This document shows positions 27,421 through 36,629 of a stretch of 59,434 nt of DNA, one piece after another. The notes beneath the pieces are model-generated. The model was not told where the DNA came from, ran no database searches, and saw nothing but the letters and a program-made list of their open reading frames with translations. The DNA comes from Hyphomicrobium sp. (GTDB lineage: Bacteria; Pseudomonadota; Alphaproteobacteria; Rhizobiales; Hyphomicrobiaceae), in NCBI RefSeq assembly GCF_003987855.1, contig NZ_RXIZ01000015.1, positions 385,522 to 444,955 of the forward strand. The letters are read 5' to 3'. A program made the position numbers and the translations under genes. Positions within the stretch are counted from its first letter, which is position 1. Every line of letters begins with the position of its first letter.

Positions 27421-27675
27421 TTAGCCAACCAGCTTCGGATCTTCGCTATCGTGCACGTGGCCGATGGCGGCCAGCAGCCTCTTGTCCAATAGCTCGGGCT
27501 TCAATAGCACCTTCTGCGAGTGCACGTCCTTCACCGCCGAAAGCGGAATGACGAACTCACCTGCGTTCTCGACGTAGAGCACGAGTGATGTCGGCGTGAC
27601 GTCGCGGATGGCGCCGATGCCGTCTTTGCCGTCGGCGAGAAAAGCCATGAAGCCTTCTTCGATTTTCTGGGTCAT
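27421..27675 (-). CDS. small conserved protein, possibly PRC-barrel/DUF2171-like
   Basis: The 84-residue product starts MTQKIEEGFMAFLADGKDGI and is predicted to be mostly beta strand: GAIRDVTPTSLVLYVENA, EFVIPLSAVKDVHSQKVLL. That pattern is reminiscent of PRC-barrel-type domains, but I cannot assign it firmly. ATG at 27675 was chosen; the frame reaches 27690. It sits alone between hppA (convergent) and the bamE gene on the same strand 160 bases away. Confidence 0.65.
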   Translation of the reverse strand: MTQKIEEGFMAFLADGKDGIGAIRDVTPTSLVLYVENAGEFVIPLSAVKDVHSQKVLLKPELLDKRLLAAIGHVHDSEDPKLVG

Positions 27676-27835
27676 TGAATACCTGGGCATCTGTTGAAGC
27701 GGGGGGAACTATCGGCCGAACGTGTGCCAACCGAAAATTGTTCAACTGCAGCATCGAGAATAGGCGGCTGCGGCGTGAACTTTCTATAGCAGTAGCAGAC
27801 GAAGAGAACGAGCTTCGCTCTGGTCTGGCGAACGA

Positions 27836-28324
27836 TTAACCGTTTCCAAAGAGCTGTTGCTTGCCGAGGTTGCGGAACAAGGCTTTGAGGACACCTTCAT
27901 CCTTGCCGCCCGGTGCAGGCGTCGTGCGGCTGATGAAGTCGAATACCTTGCCGTCTTTCAGGCCATAATTGGCGATGCTGTCGACCGTACCGCCTTGATT
28001 GAAGTAGACGGCGACCACTTGCCGATCCTGCTCGCTCGGCAGGAAAAACGCCTTTTGCGTGTCCGTGCTCGAGATATAATAATATGCGCGCCCGTCGCCG
28101 ATGACGGCCGTGGTTGCGGGCGTCCCGAGCGCGGTCCGCACTTGATCTTGGCTCATTCCCGGTTGGATGGCCTGAAGGTCCGTCTCTCGGAACTGCTGGC
28201 CATGCTTCGTGATCGTTGCTGCGCCACATCCCGCCAGAACGGCAGTACACGCGACTGCGCTGAGCATCACAGCGGTCGCCCGAAACCGGAGATTGATCCC
28301 GTTCTTTTTCATTCGAACTTTCAT
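27836..28324 (-). CDS. bamE: outer membrane assembly lipoprotein BamE/SmpA family
   Basis: BamE stabilises the BAM complex that inserts outer membrane proteins. The product has a lipoprotein signal ending in AVLAGC (Cys about 33), then the SmpA/OmlA core with IQPGMSQDQVRTALGTPATT, and GRAYYYISSTDTQKAFFLPS, then VVAVYFNQGGTVDSI. The C-terminal tail (GGKDEGVLKALFRNLGKQQL) is a typical alphaproteobacterial extension. ATG at 28324 precedes the basic part of the signal (MKVRMKKNG); the frame extends a further 10 codons. It is divergent from the cytochrome bc1 chaperone gene. Confidence 0.87.
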   Translation of the reverse strand: MKVRMKKNGINLRFRATAVMLSAVACTAVLAGCGAATITKHGQQFRETDLQAIQPGMSQDQVRTALGTPATTAVIGDGRAYYYISSTDTQKAFFLPSEQDRQVVAVYFNQGGTVDSIANYGLKDGKVFDFISRTTPAPGGKDEGVLKALFRNLGKQQLFGNG

Positions 28325-28461
28325 TTCGCGGGAATCGCCTCGCCTTTCCGTCACGGTTGTTTAGATTGTGAGCGGAACGCCAGCAACTGCGCGCCCCCGT
28401 GGCCGCAAGGCATGATCCCCAGACATTTGTTGGTTTCGCGCCGCAAACCCAGGACCCCGAG

Positions 28462-29019
28462 ATGTTGCAATGGCTGAGAAAGCGGGCGGAAGCCGGCCGC
28501 AGAGCAGAAGAGCTTTATGGCAGCGTCGTGGCCATGGCGCGGCAGCCCGCTTTTTACAGTGTTCTAGGCGTTCCGGACACACCGGTCGGCCGCTTCGAAC
28601 TGATCGTTCTTCACCTCTATCTTGCCCTTGAAGCGCTTCACGGACCGAATGCGGACGACATCAGACAGCGTGCGATCGAAACGTTCGTAACCGACATGGA
28701 CGACTGCATGCGCGAAATGGGCGTTGGTGATCTTTCTGTGCCCAAGAAGGTTAAGCGCGCAGCGGCGGCCTTTTACGAGCGGGCGACCATCTATCAGCGC
28801 GATCTCGCAACCGATAAATCCATTCTTGCCTCGAGCCTGGGACAATACATCTTAGGCAGTGGCGAAGCCCACAAGGATGCTGCCCGCATCTTGGCTCTCT
28901 ATGTAAAAGATGCGTCGGCCGCTCTGACGGAAAAGGATTTTGTCGCGTGGGCGCAAAGCGAAACGGGGCGGACGCTCTTAGGTAATTGCCTTTCGAACTC
29001 TAGGATGACGGTGACGTGA
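28462..29019 (+). CDS. ubiquinol-cytochrome c chaperone (CBP3/UQCC1-like)
   Basis: The family assists cytochrome b maturation in complex III assembly. The 185-residue product has the typical start MLQWLRKRAEAGRRAEELYG, PAFYSVLGVPDTPVGRFEL, DDCMREMGVGDLSVPKKVK and a long C-terminal helix. ATG 28462 matches the family start; the frame is open to a GTG at 28399. Its stop overlaps the GTG of the DUF177 gene by 4 bases. The position between a divergent bamE and DUF177-plsX-fabH is common in alphaproteobacteria. Confidence 0.9.
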   Translation: MLQWLRKRAEAGRRAEELYGSVVAMARQPAFYSVLGVPDTPVGRFELIVLHLYLALEALHGPNADDIRQRAIETFVTDMDDCMREMGVGDLSVPKKVKRAAAAFYERATIYQRDLATDKSILASSLGQYILGSGEAHKDAARILALYVKDASAALTEKDFVAWAQSETGRTLLGNCLSNSRMTVT

Positions 29020-29531
29020 CGAACGTTTTGGATTGGACGGAAAAAACGACGGAAATACCAGCTGGGGGCCTCAGTCGGACGCGCACCGCGACAAACGACG
29101 AGACGAAGGCGGTTGCCCAAACGCTGAACATCTTGAATGTTTCGGCGCTTTCGGTTCAATACCGCATCGTTTCCATTTCCGGCGCTGCGTATCGCCTTTC
29201 CGGGTCGCTCAATGCGGACGTTGAACAGGCGTGCGTCGTGTCGCTCGAGCCTGTTGCCGGGAAAGTCGATGCCGCGTTCGACGTCGAGTTCTGGCCCGAC
29301 CTTTCAAATGAGGAAAGCGACGAAGAAGCGGGAGTACTCGATGGCTCGGACGTCGAACCTCTCGAGCATGGGACCATCCCCGTGGGACGCATCGCATTCG
29401 AGACACTCTCGGCGTCCCTTGACCCCTACCCGCGACGTGAGGGAGCCGAATTCACGTGGCAGGACAAGGCTGATGAAACGGCGGCGCCCAATCCGTTCGC
29501 GGCATTGGCCAAGCTCAAGGACCAGAGCTGA
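29016..29531 (+). CDS. DUF177/YceD-family protein
   Basis: YceD (DUF177) proteins are linked to 23S rRNA accumulation and often sit before rpmF or plsX. The 171-residue product has conserved GSLNADVEQACVVSLEPV, a sequence that in this family carries the Cys-containing repeat, and the acidic EESDEEAG stretch. The C-terminal helix ends NPFAALAKLKDQS, a family hallmark. Start is GTG 29016, overlapping the upstream stop. No rpmF follows; the gap to plsX is 246 bases without a visible gene. Confidence 0.88.
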   Translation: MTNVLDWTEKTTEIPAGGLSRTRTATNDETKAVAQTLNILNVSALSVQYRIVSISGAAYRLSGSLNADVEQACVVSLEPVAGKVDAAFDVEFWPDLSNEESDEEAGVLDGSDVEPLEHGTIPVGRIAFETLSASLDPYPRREGAEFTWQDKADETAAPNPFAALAKLKDQS

Positions 29532-29777
29532 ATTCCGCCCTGTCCCGGCCGACCACCTGTTTATAGCCTCGAGTTTCTTTCTTTCGGCCGCCGTATGGGG
29601 ATGAAAAGCCAAGCTAAAGTAATGGGGTGTGAGTGGTTCTGTCACGAGGCGCGATTTCGCCTTGTGGGCGGGCTCCAAAAGGCTATGGTCTCGCCGAATT
29701 TTCGGGGACAGACAGGGCCGTAACCCGAGTCGGCGCGCGTCAGGCGCCAAAACACGGATTCGCGGCAATCGACAAGA

Positions 29778-30863
29778 ATGGCAAGCCCAAAGACGATTGC
29801 ACTCGACGCAATGGGCGGCGATCACGGCCCCGAGGTCGTGATCCCAGGGGCAGCTCTATCACTTGAGCGCCAACCCGCGTTGAACTTCATCATGTACGGT
29901 CAGCAGGCGCGCATCGATGCGGCGCTGGCGCAGCATCCGGCCTTGCGCGCAAAGAGCCGTGTCGTCCACACCGACCTCGTCATTGCAATGGAAGAGAAAC
30001 CGAGCCAGGCGCTCCGCCGCGGTAAGGGCTCGAGCATGTGGCTTCCGCTCGAAGCGGTCAAATCGGGTGAAGCCGATGCCGCGGTTTCAGCTGGCAACAC
30101 TGGCGCCCTGATGGCGATCGCAAAGCTCGTCTTGCGTCCGATGGCCGGCATCGAGCGCCCGGCCATCGCCGCTCTCTGGCCGACGATCAACTCGGAATGC
30201 ATCGTTCTTGATGTCGGCGCAAACATTGGCGCCACCGCCAGTCAGCTTGCTGACTTCTCTCTCATGGGCGCGGCAATGGCGCGGGCCGTGTTTCACATTG
30301 AAAAGCCATCAGTCGGCCTCTTGAACGTCGGCACCGAAGAAATGAAGGGCAACGAGGACGTAAAGGCGGCGCACGCGCTCCTGAAGTCGATCGATGTCTT
30401 GCCTCTCGAGTACAAGGGGTTCGTCGAGGGTGACCAGATCGGTCAGGGTGCCGTAGACGTCGTCGTGGTCGAGGGCTTTGCCGGCAATATCGCTCTCAAA
30501 ACCGCCGAGGGTACGGCAAAGCAGATCAGCAGCTATCTTCGCGCGGCCATGACCAGCTCTTTCATGAGCAAAGTCGGGGCTTTGCTGGCGCAGGGCGGGT
30601 TCCGGGTGCTTAAGGAGAAAATGGACCCCCGCCGCGTCAACGGCGGCACATTCCTGGGCCTCAATGGAATTGCGGTGAAGAGCCACGGAGGCACCGACGC
30701 CTTTGGATTTGCGAGCGCCGTCGATCTTGCCTACGAAATGGCCGATTCCGGCTTGATTGCGCGCCTGACGGCCGATATCGACGGCTTCCATCATAGGCTT
30801 TCGGCCAACGCTGGCGGCGGTACCGGCCGCGACGCAACCGGAAGCTTGCTCGGAAAGGCATAG
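29778..30863 (+). CDS. plsX: phosphate acyltransferase PlsX
   Basis: PlsX converts acyl-ACP to acyl-phosphate, the donor for PlsY in phospholipid synthesis. The 361-residue protein opens with [20 protein letters not shown] and contains [40 protein letters not shown] and [16 protein letters not shown], all characteristic. It is a peripheral membrane enzyme. ATG 29778 was selected as the first methionine before the conserved opening. fabH begins 2 bases after its stop, so the two are one operon, as in many bacteria. Confidence 0.97.
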   Translation: MASPKTIALDAMGGDHGPEVVIPGAALSLERQPALNFIMYGQQARIDAALAQHPALRAKSRVVHTDLVIAMEEKPSQALRRGKGSSMWLPLEAVKSGEADAAVSAGNTGALMAIAKLVLRPMAGIERPAIAALWPTINSECIVLDVGANIGATASQLADFSLMGAAMARAVFHIEKPSVGLLNVGTEEMKGNEDVKAAHALLKSIDVLPLEYKGFVEGDQIGQGAVDVVVVEGFAGNIALKTAEGTAKQISSYLRAAMTSSFMSKVGALLAQGGFRVLKEKMDPRRVNGGTFLGLNGIAVKSHGGTDAFGFASAVDLAYEMADSGLIARLTADIDGFHHRLSANAGGGTGRDATGSLLGKA

Positions 30864-30865
30864 AT

Positions 30866-31843
30866 TTGGCAGTTCTCCGCTCTGTTATTCGCGGCGTCGG
30901 CGCGCATCTTCCCAAGCGCATAGTGACGAACGATGATCTCGCAAAAATCGTAGACACGAGCGACGCTTGGATCCGCGAACGCTCCGGCATTGTTCGGCGC
31001 CATATCTCCGATGAGAAGGAACTGACGTCGGAGCTTGGCGCCGCCGCAGCCAAGCAGGCCTTGATCCGTGCCGGTATCGATCCCGTCGACATCGACCTGA
31101 TCGTTTGCGCCACCTCGACTCCCGATCGTACGTTTCCCGCGACCGCGGTCAGAATCCAGTCGATGCTGGGGGTGACCAAGGGCGCCGCCTTTGATCTTCA
31201 AGCGGTATGCTCCGGCTTCGTTTTTGCGCTTGCGACGGCGGATAATTTCCTCAAAGCCGGCCAGTCGAAACGGGCGCTTGTCATCGGCGCCGAGACGTTT
31301 TCGCGGATTCTCGACTGGTCCGATCGCTCGACGTGCGTTCTGTTCGGGGACGGAGCGGGTGCGGTCGTGCTCGAGGCTCAGCCCCAACGCGGAGGTCGCG
31401 AGGATCGCGGCATCATCTCGACCCTCATCAGATCGGACGGGCGCTTCGAAGACCTGCTTTACGTCGACGGCGGCCCCGGGTCGACGAAGACGGTCGGGCA
31501 CCTGCGGATGAATGGCCGGGAAGTTTTCCGGCACGCAGTGCAGAAAATTTCCGGGGTCATCGAAGAGACCCTCGTCGAAACGGGTTACACGCCTGAAGAG
31601 ATTGATCTTTTCATTCCACATCAGGCCAACAAGCGCATTCTCGACGGTATCGCCAAAAAGCTTGGCGTTGCGCCTGAAAAGATCGTCATGACCCTCGACA
31701 AGCACGGCAACACGTCGGCCGCATCCATCCCCCTCGCGCTCAATGACGCGTTTGAGGCCCACAGGGTGAAAGAAGGCAGTTTGATCCTCATGGAAGCCAT
31801 GGGCGGCGGCTTCACTTGGGGCGCCGTATTGGCCCGATGGTAA
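30866..31843 (+). CDS. fabH: 3-oxoacyl-ACP synthase III FabH
   Basis: FabH condenses acetyl-CoA with malonyl-ACP to start fatty acid synthesis. The 325-residue product has the catalytic triad Cys115 ([15 protein letters not shown]), His252 ([11 protein letters not shown]) and Asn282 ([15 protein letters not shown]), plus the final [13 protein letters not shown] motif. The start is TTG 30866, two bases after plsX, with AAAGG upstream. The 120-base gap before ihfA may hold a separate promoter. Confidence 0.96.
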   Translation: MAVLRSVIRGVGAHLPKRIVTNDDLAKIVDTSDAWIRERSGIVRRHISDEKELTSELGAAAAKQALIRAGIDPVDIDLIVCATSTPDRTFPATAVRIQSMLGVTKGAAFDLQAVCSGFVFALATADNFLKAGQSKRALVIGAETFSRILDWSDRSTCVLFGDGAGAVVLEAQPQRGGREDRGIISTLIRSDGRFEDLLYVDGGPGSTKTVGHLRMNGREVFRHAVQKISGVIEETLVETGYTPEEIDLFIPHQANKRILDGIAKKLGVAPEKIVMTLDKHGNTSAASIPLALNDAFEAHRVKEGSLILMEAMGGGFTWGAVLARW

Positions 31844-31969
31844 CCAATTTGGTGCACTGCAGCGTAGAAAATCGTTCTTTTTCAGTCAGTTGGTAGCCCG
31901 TCCCGTTGACCCCGCGACCAACCGCCGCTACCATCCCCGGTCGGAATGTAGCTCGGCCGGGAGGTGAAG

Positions 31970-32275
31970 ATGGTGGGCAAGACATTGACGCGAGCTGATC
32001 TTGCGGAAGCCGTCGTGGAGAAAGTCGGGTTGCCGCGCAACGAGAGCCAGGATCTGGTCGAACGCGTGCTGGACGAGATCTCCGGGAGCTTGGCTGGCGG
32101 AGACGCAGTAAAACTCTCCTCCTTTGGTTCTTTCGGCATTCGCCAGAAAGGTCAGCGGATCGGCCGTAACCCCAAGACCGGGGAAGAAGTGCCGATCACG
32201 CCGCGCCGCGTGCTGGTCTTCCGGCCGTCCAACATCATGAAGGACAGGATCAACAAAGGTCACACAAAGCGCTGA
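31970..32275 (+). CDS. ihfA: integration host factor subunit alpha
   Basis: IHF alpha forms a heterodimer with IHF beta that bends DNA sharply. The 101-residue product has the family helices ([20 protein letters not shown]), the core strand [20 protein letters not shown], and the DNA-contacting arm [23 protein letters not shown] 31970 has GGGAGG at good spacing; a GTG six bases earlier is in frame. IHF is a frequent host cofactor for tyrosine integrases such as the one encoded in this window. Confidence 0.95.
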   Translation: MVGKTLTRADLAEAVVEKVGLPRNESQDLVERVLDEISGSLAGGDAVKLSSFGSFGIRQKGQRIGRNPKTGEEVPITPRRVLVFRPSNIMKDRINKGHTKR

Positions 32276-32347
32276 TGTAGCCTGTTGCAAAGTGCGGGAA
32301 ACTAAGCGTTCAATTCGCTTGGTTTCATGAGCACGAGGGGGCAAGCC

Positions 32348-32869
32348 ATGAACAAGTCGGCGGAAGCATTTCGTACGATCGGTGAAGTGGCGGACGAGCT
32401 TCAGATCCCGAAACACGTGCTCCGTTTCTGGGAGGGACGTTTTCCCCAGATCCGGCCAATGAAGCGTGGCGGCGGACGGCGTTATTATCGCCCAGAGGAT
32501 ATGGAACTCCTGCGCGGTATCCGTACGCTGCTCCATGCGGAGGGCTATACCATCCGCGGCGTGCAAAAGATCTTGCGCGAGCATGGCGTCGACCAGGTTA
32601 AAGCCGCTGCCCATCGATCCGCTCCAGCCCAGGCAGCGCCCGCTGCCACCCCTGCCGCCCGCAAAAGAGGCCGGAAACCTCTCGCAAAAGCACCGGTCGC
32701 CGCAGAGTTGGAAGTTGCAACGCTTAAGGAGCCGGCGGCGCTCGCCAAGACGGGACTTAAAACCGCGATCCGGGAATTAGAAATAGCTGCTGCTATACTC
32801 CGCGGTCAGCCCATCAATCCCGCCGTCGGTACCGACGATCTCAAGAAACCTCGTGCCAGCCGCACCTGA
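32348..32869 (+). CDS. MerR-family transcriptional regulator
   Basis: The 173-residue protein has a MerR winged-helix domain ([20 protein letters not shown], then [20 protein letters not shown]) followed by [10 protein letters not shown]. The C-terminal half is Ala/Pro/Lys-rich with no metal-binding cysteines seen, so a ligand is not evident. ATG 32348 has GAGGGGG upstream; an ATG at 32327 is in frame. It follows ihfA, a strongly conserved pairing in alphaproteobacteria, where a tRNA-Pro often comes next. Here the tRNA-Pro is about 5 kb further on. Confidence 0.9.
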   Translation: MNKSAEAFRTIGEVADELQIPKHVLRFWEGRFPQIRPMKRGGGRRYYRPEDMELLRGIRTLLHAEGYTIRGVQKILREHGVDQVKAAAHRSAPAQAAPAATPAARKRGRKPLAKAPVAAELEVATLKEPAALAKTGLKTAIRELEIAAAILRGQPINPAVGTDDLKKPRASRT

Positions 32870-33617
32870 TTCACAGGCCGACCCCAGCCGCCCGAGCGTC
32901 GACAGACGGACGATGGCGCTCGAAATCGTCATGGTCGATCTTGTTGCCGCTCACGCCGCACTCGCCGCGGAGGAGCAAAATCGCCCCCGCCTCTCGGAGG
33001 AAGATGAGCGGCGCGCGGTCACTATTTCAGATGAACATCAACGGCAGAATTGGCGCGCATCCCGCATCGCTCTCCGTGTGGTGTTGGAAAGGGTTGGCGG
33101 CCAAAGTCTAAGACGCGTGCCAATTCGCGCAGAAGAGGGCGGCCGCCCGGTGCTCGCAGAAGGCGGGCCCCAGTTCAGCATTTCCCACACTGAGGGCTTT
33201 GCCCTTATCGCGGTCGCCGATAGCGTGGTGGGCGTCGACCTCGAAGCCGTAACGCGCAAGCTGAAGATGTCGGCCGACCGGCGGCAGCGGATCGTGAGCG
33301 CCGCCGCCAGATTTCACGACGCGCCCCGGCTTTCTGCGAGTATAGACGCGGACGTTCTCACGGCTTGGGTCCGGCTAGAAGCAGTCGCAAAAGCCCGCGG
33401 ATCTGGCATCGGACGGCTTCTGACGGAGCATGGGGTCGTCGGTGGATCGCCAAGTCCGGTCCCCGTCTTCTCAAATGCAGAATTCGACCTCAGAAGTCTG
33501 GACGTCGGCCCCGCCCACGTCGCTGCGATTGCCGCGCGCGAGCTTCCCGAGCGCCCAGAGGTTATCCAGTTCCCAACCAAGAACATTGAGGCGTTCTTGG
33601 GCGCCAAAAACATTTAA
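32853..33617 (+). CDS. 4'-phosphopantetheinyl transferase superfamily protein
   Basis: Sfp-type enzymes attach phosphopantetheine to carrier proteins. Key motifs are present: [28 protein letters not shown] (metal-binding aspartate and glutamate) and [19 protein letters not shown], matching the WxxKEAxxKxxG region in part (R-L-E-A instead of K-E-A). The product is 254 residues from GTG 32853, which overlaps the merR end by 17 bases; ATG 32913 would shorten it by 20 residues. It may serve a secondary carrier protein rather than fatty acid ACP. No carrier-protein gene is adjacent. Confidence 0.85.
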   Translation: MPAAPDSQADPSRPSVDRRTMALEIVMVDLVAAHAALAAEEQNRPRLSEEDERRAVTISDEHQRQNWRASRIALRVVLERVGGQSLRRVPIRAEEGGRPVLAEGGPQFSISHTEGFALIAVADSVVGVDLEAVTRKLKMSADRRQRIVSAAARFHDAPRLSASIDADVLTAWVRLEAVAKARGSGIGRLLTEHGVVGGSPSPVPVFSNAEFDLRSLDVGPAHVAAIAARELPERPEVIQFPTKNIEAFLGAKNI

Positions 33618-33645
33618 GGCCGCCCAACGGTCAAATGGGCGGCCT
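33617..33645. terminator. bidirectional terminator
   Basis: AGGCCGCCCA (33617-33626) and TGGGCGGCCT (33636-33645) form a perfect 10-bp stem with a 9-nt loop. It begins at the stop codon of the phosphopantetheinyl transferase gene and lies 29 bases from the stop of the convergent gene. Confidence 0.75.
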
Positions 33646-33673
33646 AGATTATGACGCAAGATGAGCGACGAAC

Positions 33674-34951
33674 TCAAGGCGCGTAGCCGAATAGCTTTGG
33701 CCAGTAATTGCTTACGGTCTCCTGCTTGCGGCGATGGTATTTATTGCGCGCCTTCGTCGGATGGTCTGCCGCGGCGACGACCTTAGCTTTGCCGGCGTCT
33801 CCCGAGGCACTAGCTTTGATAACGGGAGGCGGCATCTCGAAGGCCGTTGCCGTATCGTCCTTTACCGCGCGCAGAATATTCGACTCGTTGGGCTTCCAGC
33901 GGTAGCCAAGGCTGAAGTCGATCGGCGTTGCACGTCCCTTGCCGAATACTTCATTGAGCTTCGACTGATACTGCCCGGCGAAAAGGCCGATCGGACCGAC
34001 ATAACGGCCGTAGGGATGAAGCTGCCACCCCTGAGCAAAGAAGCGGACTGGAATGCCCGAGTCGTCTTCCAACAGCGATGCGCTGTGCTTCAGCAGGTAA
34101 TCCCGAACAGTCGAGAAGTTGTCCTGATGCATGAGATAGGACGCGCTCTTGACGAAGCTGTCGCCTTTTCCGAGCGTATCGCAGAAGGTCAAGAAGCCGC
34201 TGTTCTTGATGCCGCCATCGGACAAATCGGTGCTGAAGTAATAAAGCGTCTTCTTTTTTCCAACGGCGGCGTCGCCGAAGGTGATCTTCACGCCCTTGCC
34301 CGTCGGATTGGCAATCTGCTCCTCAACAGGGTGCAGCGTTCCATCGCTCTGCAGATCAAACAGCTCGGCGTCGTAAATTGTCTTTCCCGACCGCGCGAGG
34401 AAAGTCATGAGCACGGGCAACGTTCCGTTGAGCTTCGCCCGGCTAAAATCGACGCGCATGAATTTCGTCTGGAAGAAGCTGTAGCTCAGAACCGAACTCA
34501 GCGAGGAGCGAAGATCGCGCAGTGCTCCTGCCGTTTCTCCGCGCGAAAGCTTCCGAAGATCCGGAATCTGGCCCGGAGGCTCAAGGCCCGCCATCACGTA
34601 CGTCGTTGCCGACGGGAAGAAAGCGTCCGCGTAAAGAAAGTCGGGTCCGCTGAAGAAATAGAATAGCACCGGCTGGGGATTGGTGAAATCCTTCGAGACG
34701 AGCGCGTTGATTTTGGTGAGCTGGCGCCTCTCCAAACCACTCCAAGCATCGTCGAAGCTCTGGGCGTATTGCTTCCAATAGGCATCACCTGTGGCCGCGC
34801 TGAGAGGCGAACCGGCTGACGGCTGCATGCCTGCAATGAAGCGCGCTGTATCGTTAAGGCTCGCTCGCGGCTCAGCTTGAACGGAAAGAGGCGCGATGAA
34901 TGCGGCGAGCGCCGCGAAGGCGATCGCCGATGTGACGCGGAATCTAGCCAT
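33674..34951 (-). CDS. secreted conserved protein of unknown function
   Basis: The 425-residue protein starts with a signal peptide (MARFRVTSAIAFAALAAFIA, cleavage near VQA-EP). The mature part has no recognised enzyme motif; it contains VLFYFFSGPDFLYADAFFPS, FFQTKFMRVDFSRAKLNGTL and FGYAP at the end. The C-terminal 60 residues are basic (KARNKYHRRKQET). ATG 34951 fits the signal peptide; the frame extends to 34978. Its start overlaps the stop of the APC permease gene by 8 bases, so the two share a transcript, but no functional link is obvious. Confidence 0.7.
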   Translation of the reverse strand: MARFRVTSAIAFAALAAFIAPLSVQAEPRASLNDTARFIAGMQPSAGSPLSAATGDAYWKQYAQSFDDAWSGLERRQLTKINALVSKDFTNPQPVLFYFFSGPDFLYADAFFPSATTYVMAGLEPPGQIPDLRKLSRGETAGALRDLRSSLSSVLSYSFFQTKFMRVDFSRAKLNGTLPVLMTFLARSGKTIYDAELFDLQSDGTLHPVEEQIANPTGKGVKITFGDAAVGKKKTLYYFSTDLSDGGIKNSGFLTFCDTLGKGDSFVKSASYLMHQDNFSTVRDYLLKHSASLLEDDSGIPVRFFAQGWQLHPYGRYVGPIGLFAGQYQSKLNEVFGKGRATPIDFSLGYRWKPNESNILRAVKDDTATAFEMPPPVIKASASGDAGKAKVVAAADHPTKARNKYHRRKQETVSNYWPKLFGYAP

Positions 34952-36317
34952 GTTGGGTCCTATTGAGGTCCTTGCCATCTATCGGGCGCCGTTGCGAATA
35001 GGCATAAACGGCCAAACCCGTCAGCATGATGGCGAGACCAGCTAATGACTGAAGCGGACGCTCTACAATGAGGTGGTACATCATGAACGCGGTCACGCCG
35101 AGGAAGACAAATGGCGTGAGAGGATAACCCCAGGTACGATAGGGGCGGGGCAGGTTGGGTTCTTTCCAGCGCAATACGATGACGCCAAGGACAGCCAGGA
35201 ATGAGCAGAGCGTCAGGCTGAATTGAATCGTATCAAGTACCGCTTCAAAGCTTTGCGTCGTCAGCAGCAAGCTGACGATGATGAGCTGGAGCAGGATGGC
35301 GGCAGTGGGCACGCCATTCTTGTTGGTGACCGAGAGCGCGCGAAAGACAGCGTGGTCTTTACCCATCGCCATTGTCACGCGCGGGCCGATCCAAGCCATA
35401 GCGCTGATCGACGAAACGAGCCCGATGCAAATCAGTGCGCCAACAATCGTGCCACCGACTTCGCCGAAGATATGCTTGCCGGCAACCATGGCAACGTCGA
35501 GCTGACCTGCCATCGCCGAGATCGGCGTGGTGTATAGAAACACGGCATTGAGCGCGACGTAGCAGCTGATCACGATCAGCGTGGCGGCGATGATAGAACG
35601 AGGCAGACTGACAGCAGGTTCGCGGATTTCGCCGGCGATATAGGTCGCCGCGTTCCAGCCCGAATAGGCGTACATCACGAACACGAGACTGACGGCGAAC
35701 GGAGCGCTCGCGATATAGCTCATATCGACAGACGTTGGCACGAACGACACGGGCTCCGGCACGCCGTAGGCAATACCTGCGATGATCAGCGCGAGGATCA
35801 ACGCCCCTTTGATCAGCGTAGAGATGTTTTGAAATTTGCTCGAGTGCTTGATGCCGCTGAGATGAATGGCTGTCACGCACCAGACGACCACGAGGCCCAG
35901 CAGAAGAGGCGATGCGCCGGGAACGACGCCTTTGAAGTACTCCCCGAACGCCATCGCTGCGAGCGCGATAGGGGCGGAAAATCCCAGCGTCGCCGATATC
36001 CAACCAGCCAAAAATCCGACGGCAGGATGATAGATGCGAGACAGAAAGTTATATTCGCCACCCGAGCGCGGAAAGGCCGCTGCCAATTCGGCATAGGCCA
36101 AGGCGCCGCAAAGCGCGGCGATACCACCGACGATCCACAGCATCAACACGGTGAAAGGCGAGGGGATGCTCGCGACCTGAAAGCCGAGGCTCGTGAACAC
36201 ACCAATGCCTATCATGTCCGCGACCGCAAGCGCGGTCGCTGTCATGGTCGATACGGTGCGGACGTCTAATCCGGGATTTACGGACGACGTAGCGCTGATG
36301 CTAGCTGCAGTTGTCAT
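34944..36317 (-). CDS. APC-superfamily amino acid permease
   Basis: The 457-residue product has about 12 membrane helices. The first helix carries the APC signature MIGIGVFTSLGFQVASIPS, with the unwound GIG-type substrate motif, and the fourth region has AELAAAFPRSGGEYNFLSRI. It is most likely a proton-driven amino acid or amine importer; the substrate cannot be read from the sequence. ATG 36317 (MTTAASISATSSV) was chosen over an upstream start at 36416 that adds a non-conserved leader. A 9-bp inverted repeat lies upstream. Confidence 0.88.
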   Translation of the reverse strand: MTTAASISATSSVNPGLDVRTVSTMTATALAVADMIGIGVFTSLGFQVASIPSPFTVLMLWIVGGIAALCGALAYAELAAAFPRSGGEYNFLSRIYHPAVGFLAGWISATLGFSAPIALAAMAFGEYFKGVVPGASPLLLGLVVVWCVTAIHLSGIKHSSKFQNISTLIKGALILALIIAGIAYGVPEPVSFVPTSVDMSYIASAPFAVSLVFVMYAYSGWNAATYIAGEIREPAVSLPRSIIAATLIVISCYVALNAVFLYTTPISAMAGQLDVAMVAGKHIFGEVGGTIVGALICIGLVSSISAMAWIGPRVTMAMGKDHAVFRALSVTNKNGVPTAAILLQLIIVSLLLTTQSFEAVLDTIQFSLTLCSFLAVLGVIVLRWKEPNLPRPYRTWGYPLTPFVFLGVTAFMMYHLIVERPLQSLAGLAIMLTGLAVYAYSQRRPIDGKDLNRTQHG

Positions 36318-36444
36318 GAGATCGCTGAACCGTGACCAACTCGCGAACACTATTGACTCGGGTGGATTCCAACAACTGCCAGCCGGACATGTTAAAATCG
36401 CGTTGCCAAAATGCATCTAACCGATGCGCGCTAAACACTTTTTG

Positions 36445-36476
36445 TGCAGACGACTCTATGTGCCAAATCGTCTGCA
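36445..36476. promoter_or_regulatory. inverted repeat between divergent genes
   Basis: TGCAGACGA (36445-36453) and TCGTCTGCA (36468-36476) are perfect inverted copies separated by 14 bases, in the space between the APC permease start and the alpha/beta hydrolase start. It may be an operator for one or both genes. Confidence 0.4.
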
Positions 36477-36629
36477 GGCTCCGTGAGGAGTGATTGCCTC
36501 ACGAATTGAACAATTTTGAGCCTTATCATGCATACTTTCGTTCAGAATATGCGGCACTGCGCCTATTCTATCCTGAGGGTAAACGCGATTCTCATGGCCA
36601 CCGTTCTGAACTGCGGAGTGTCGTAAGAC

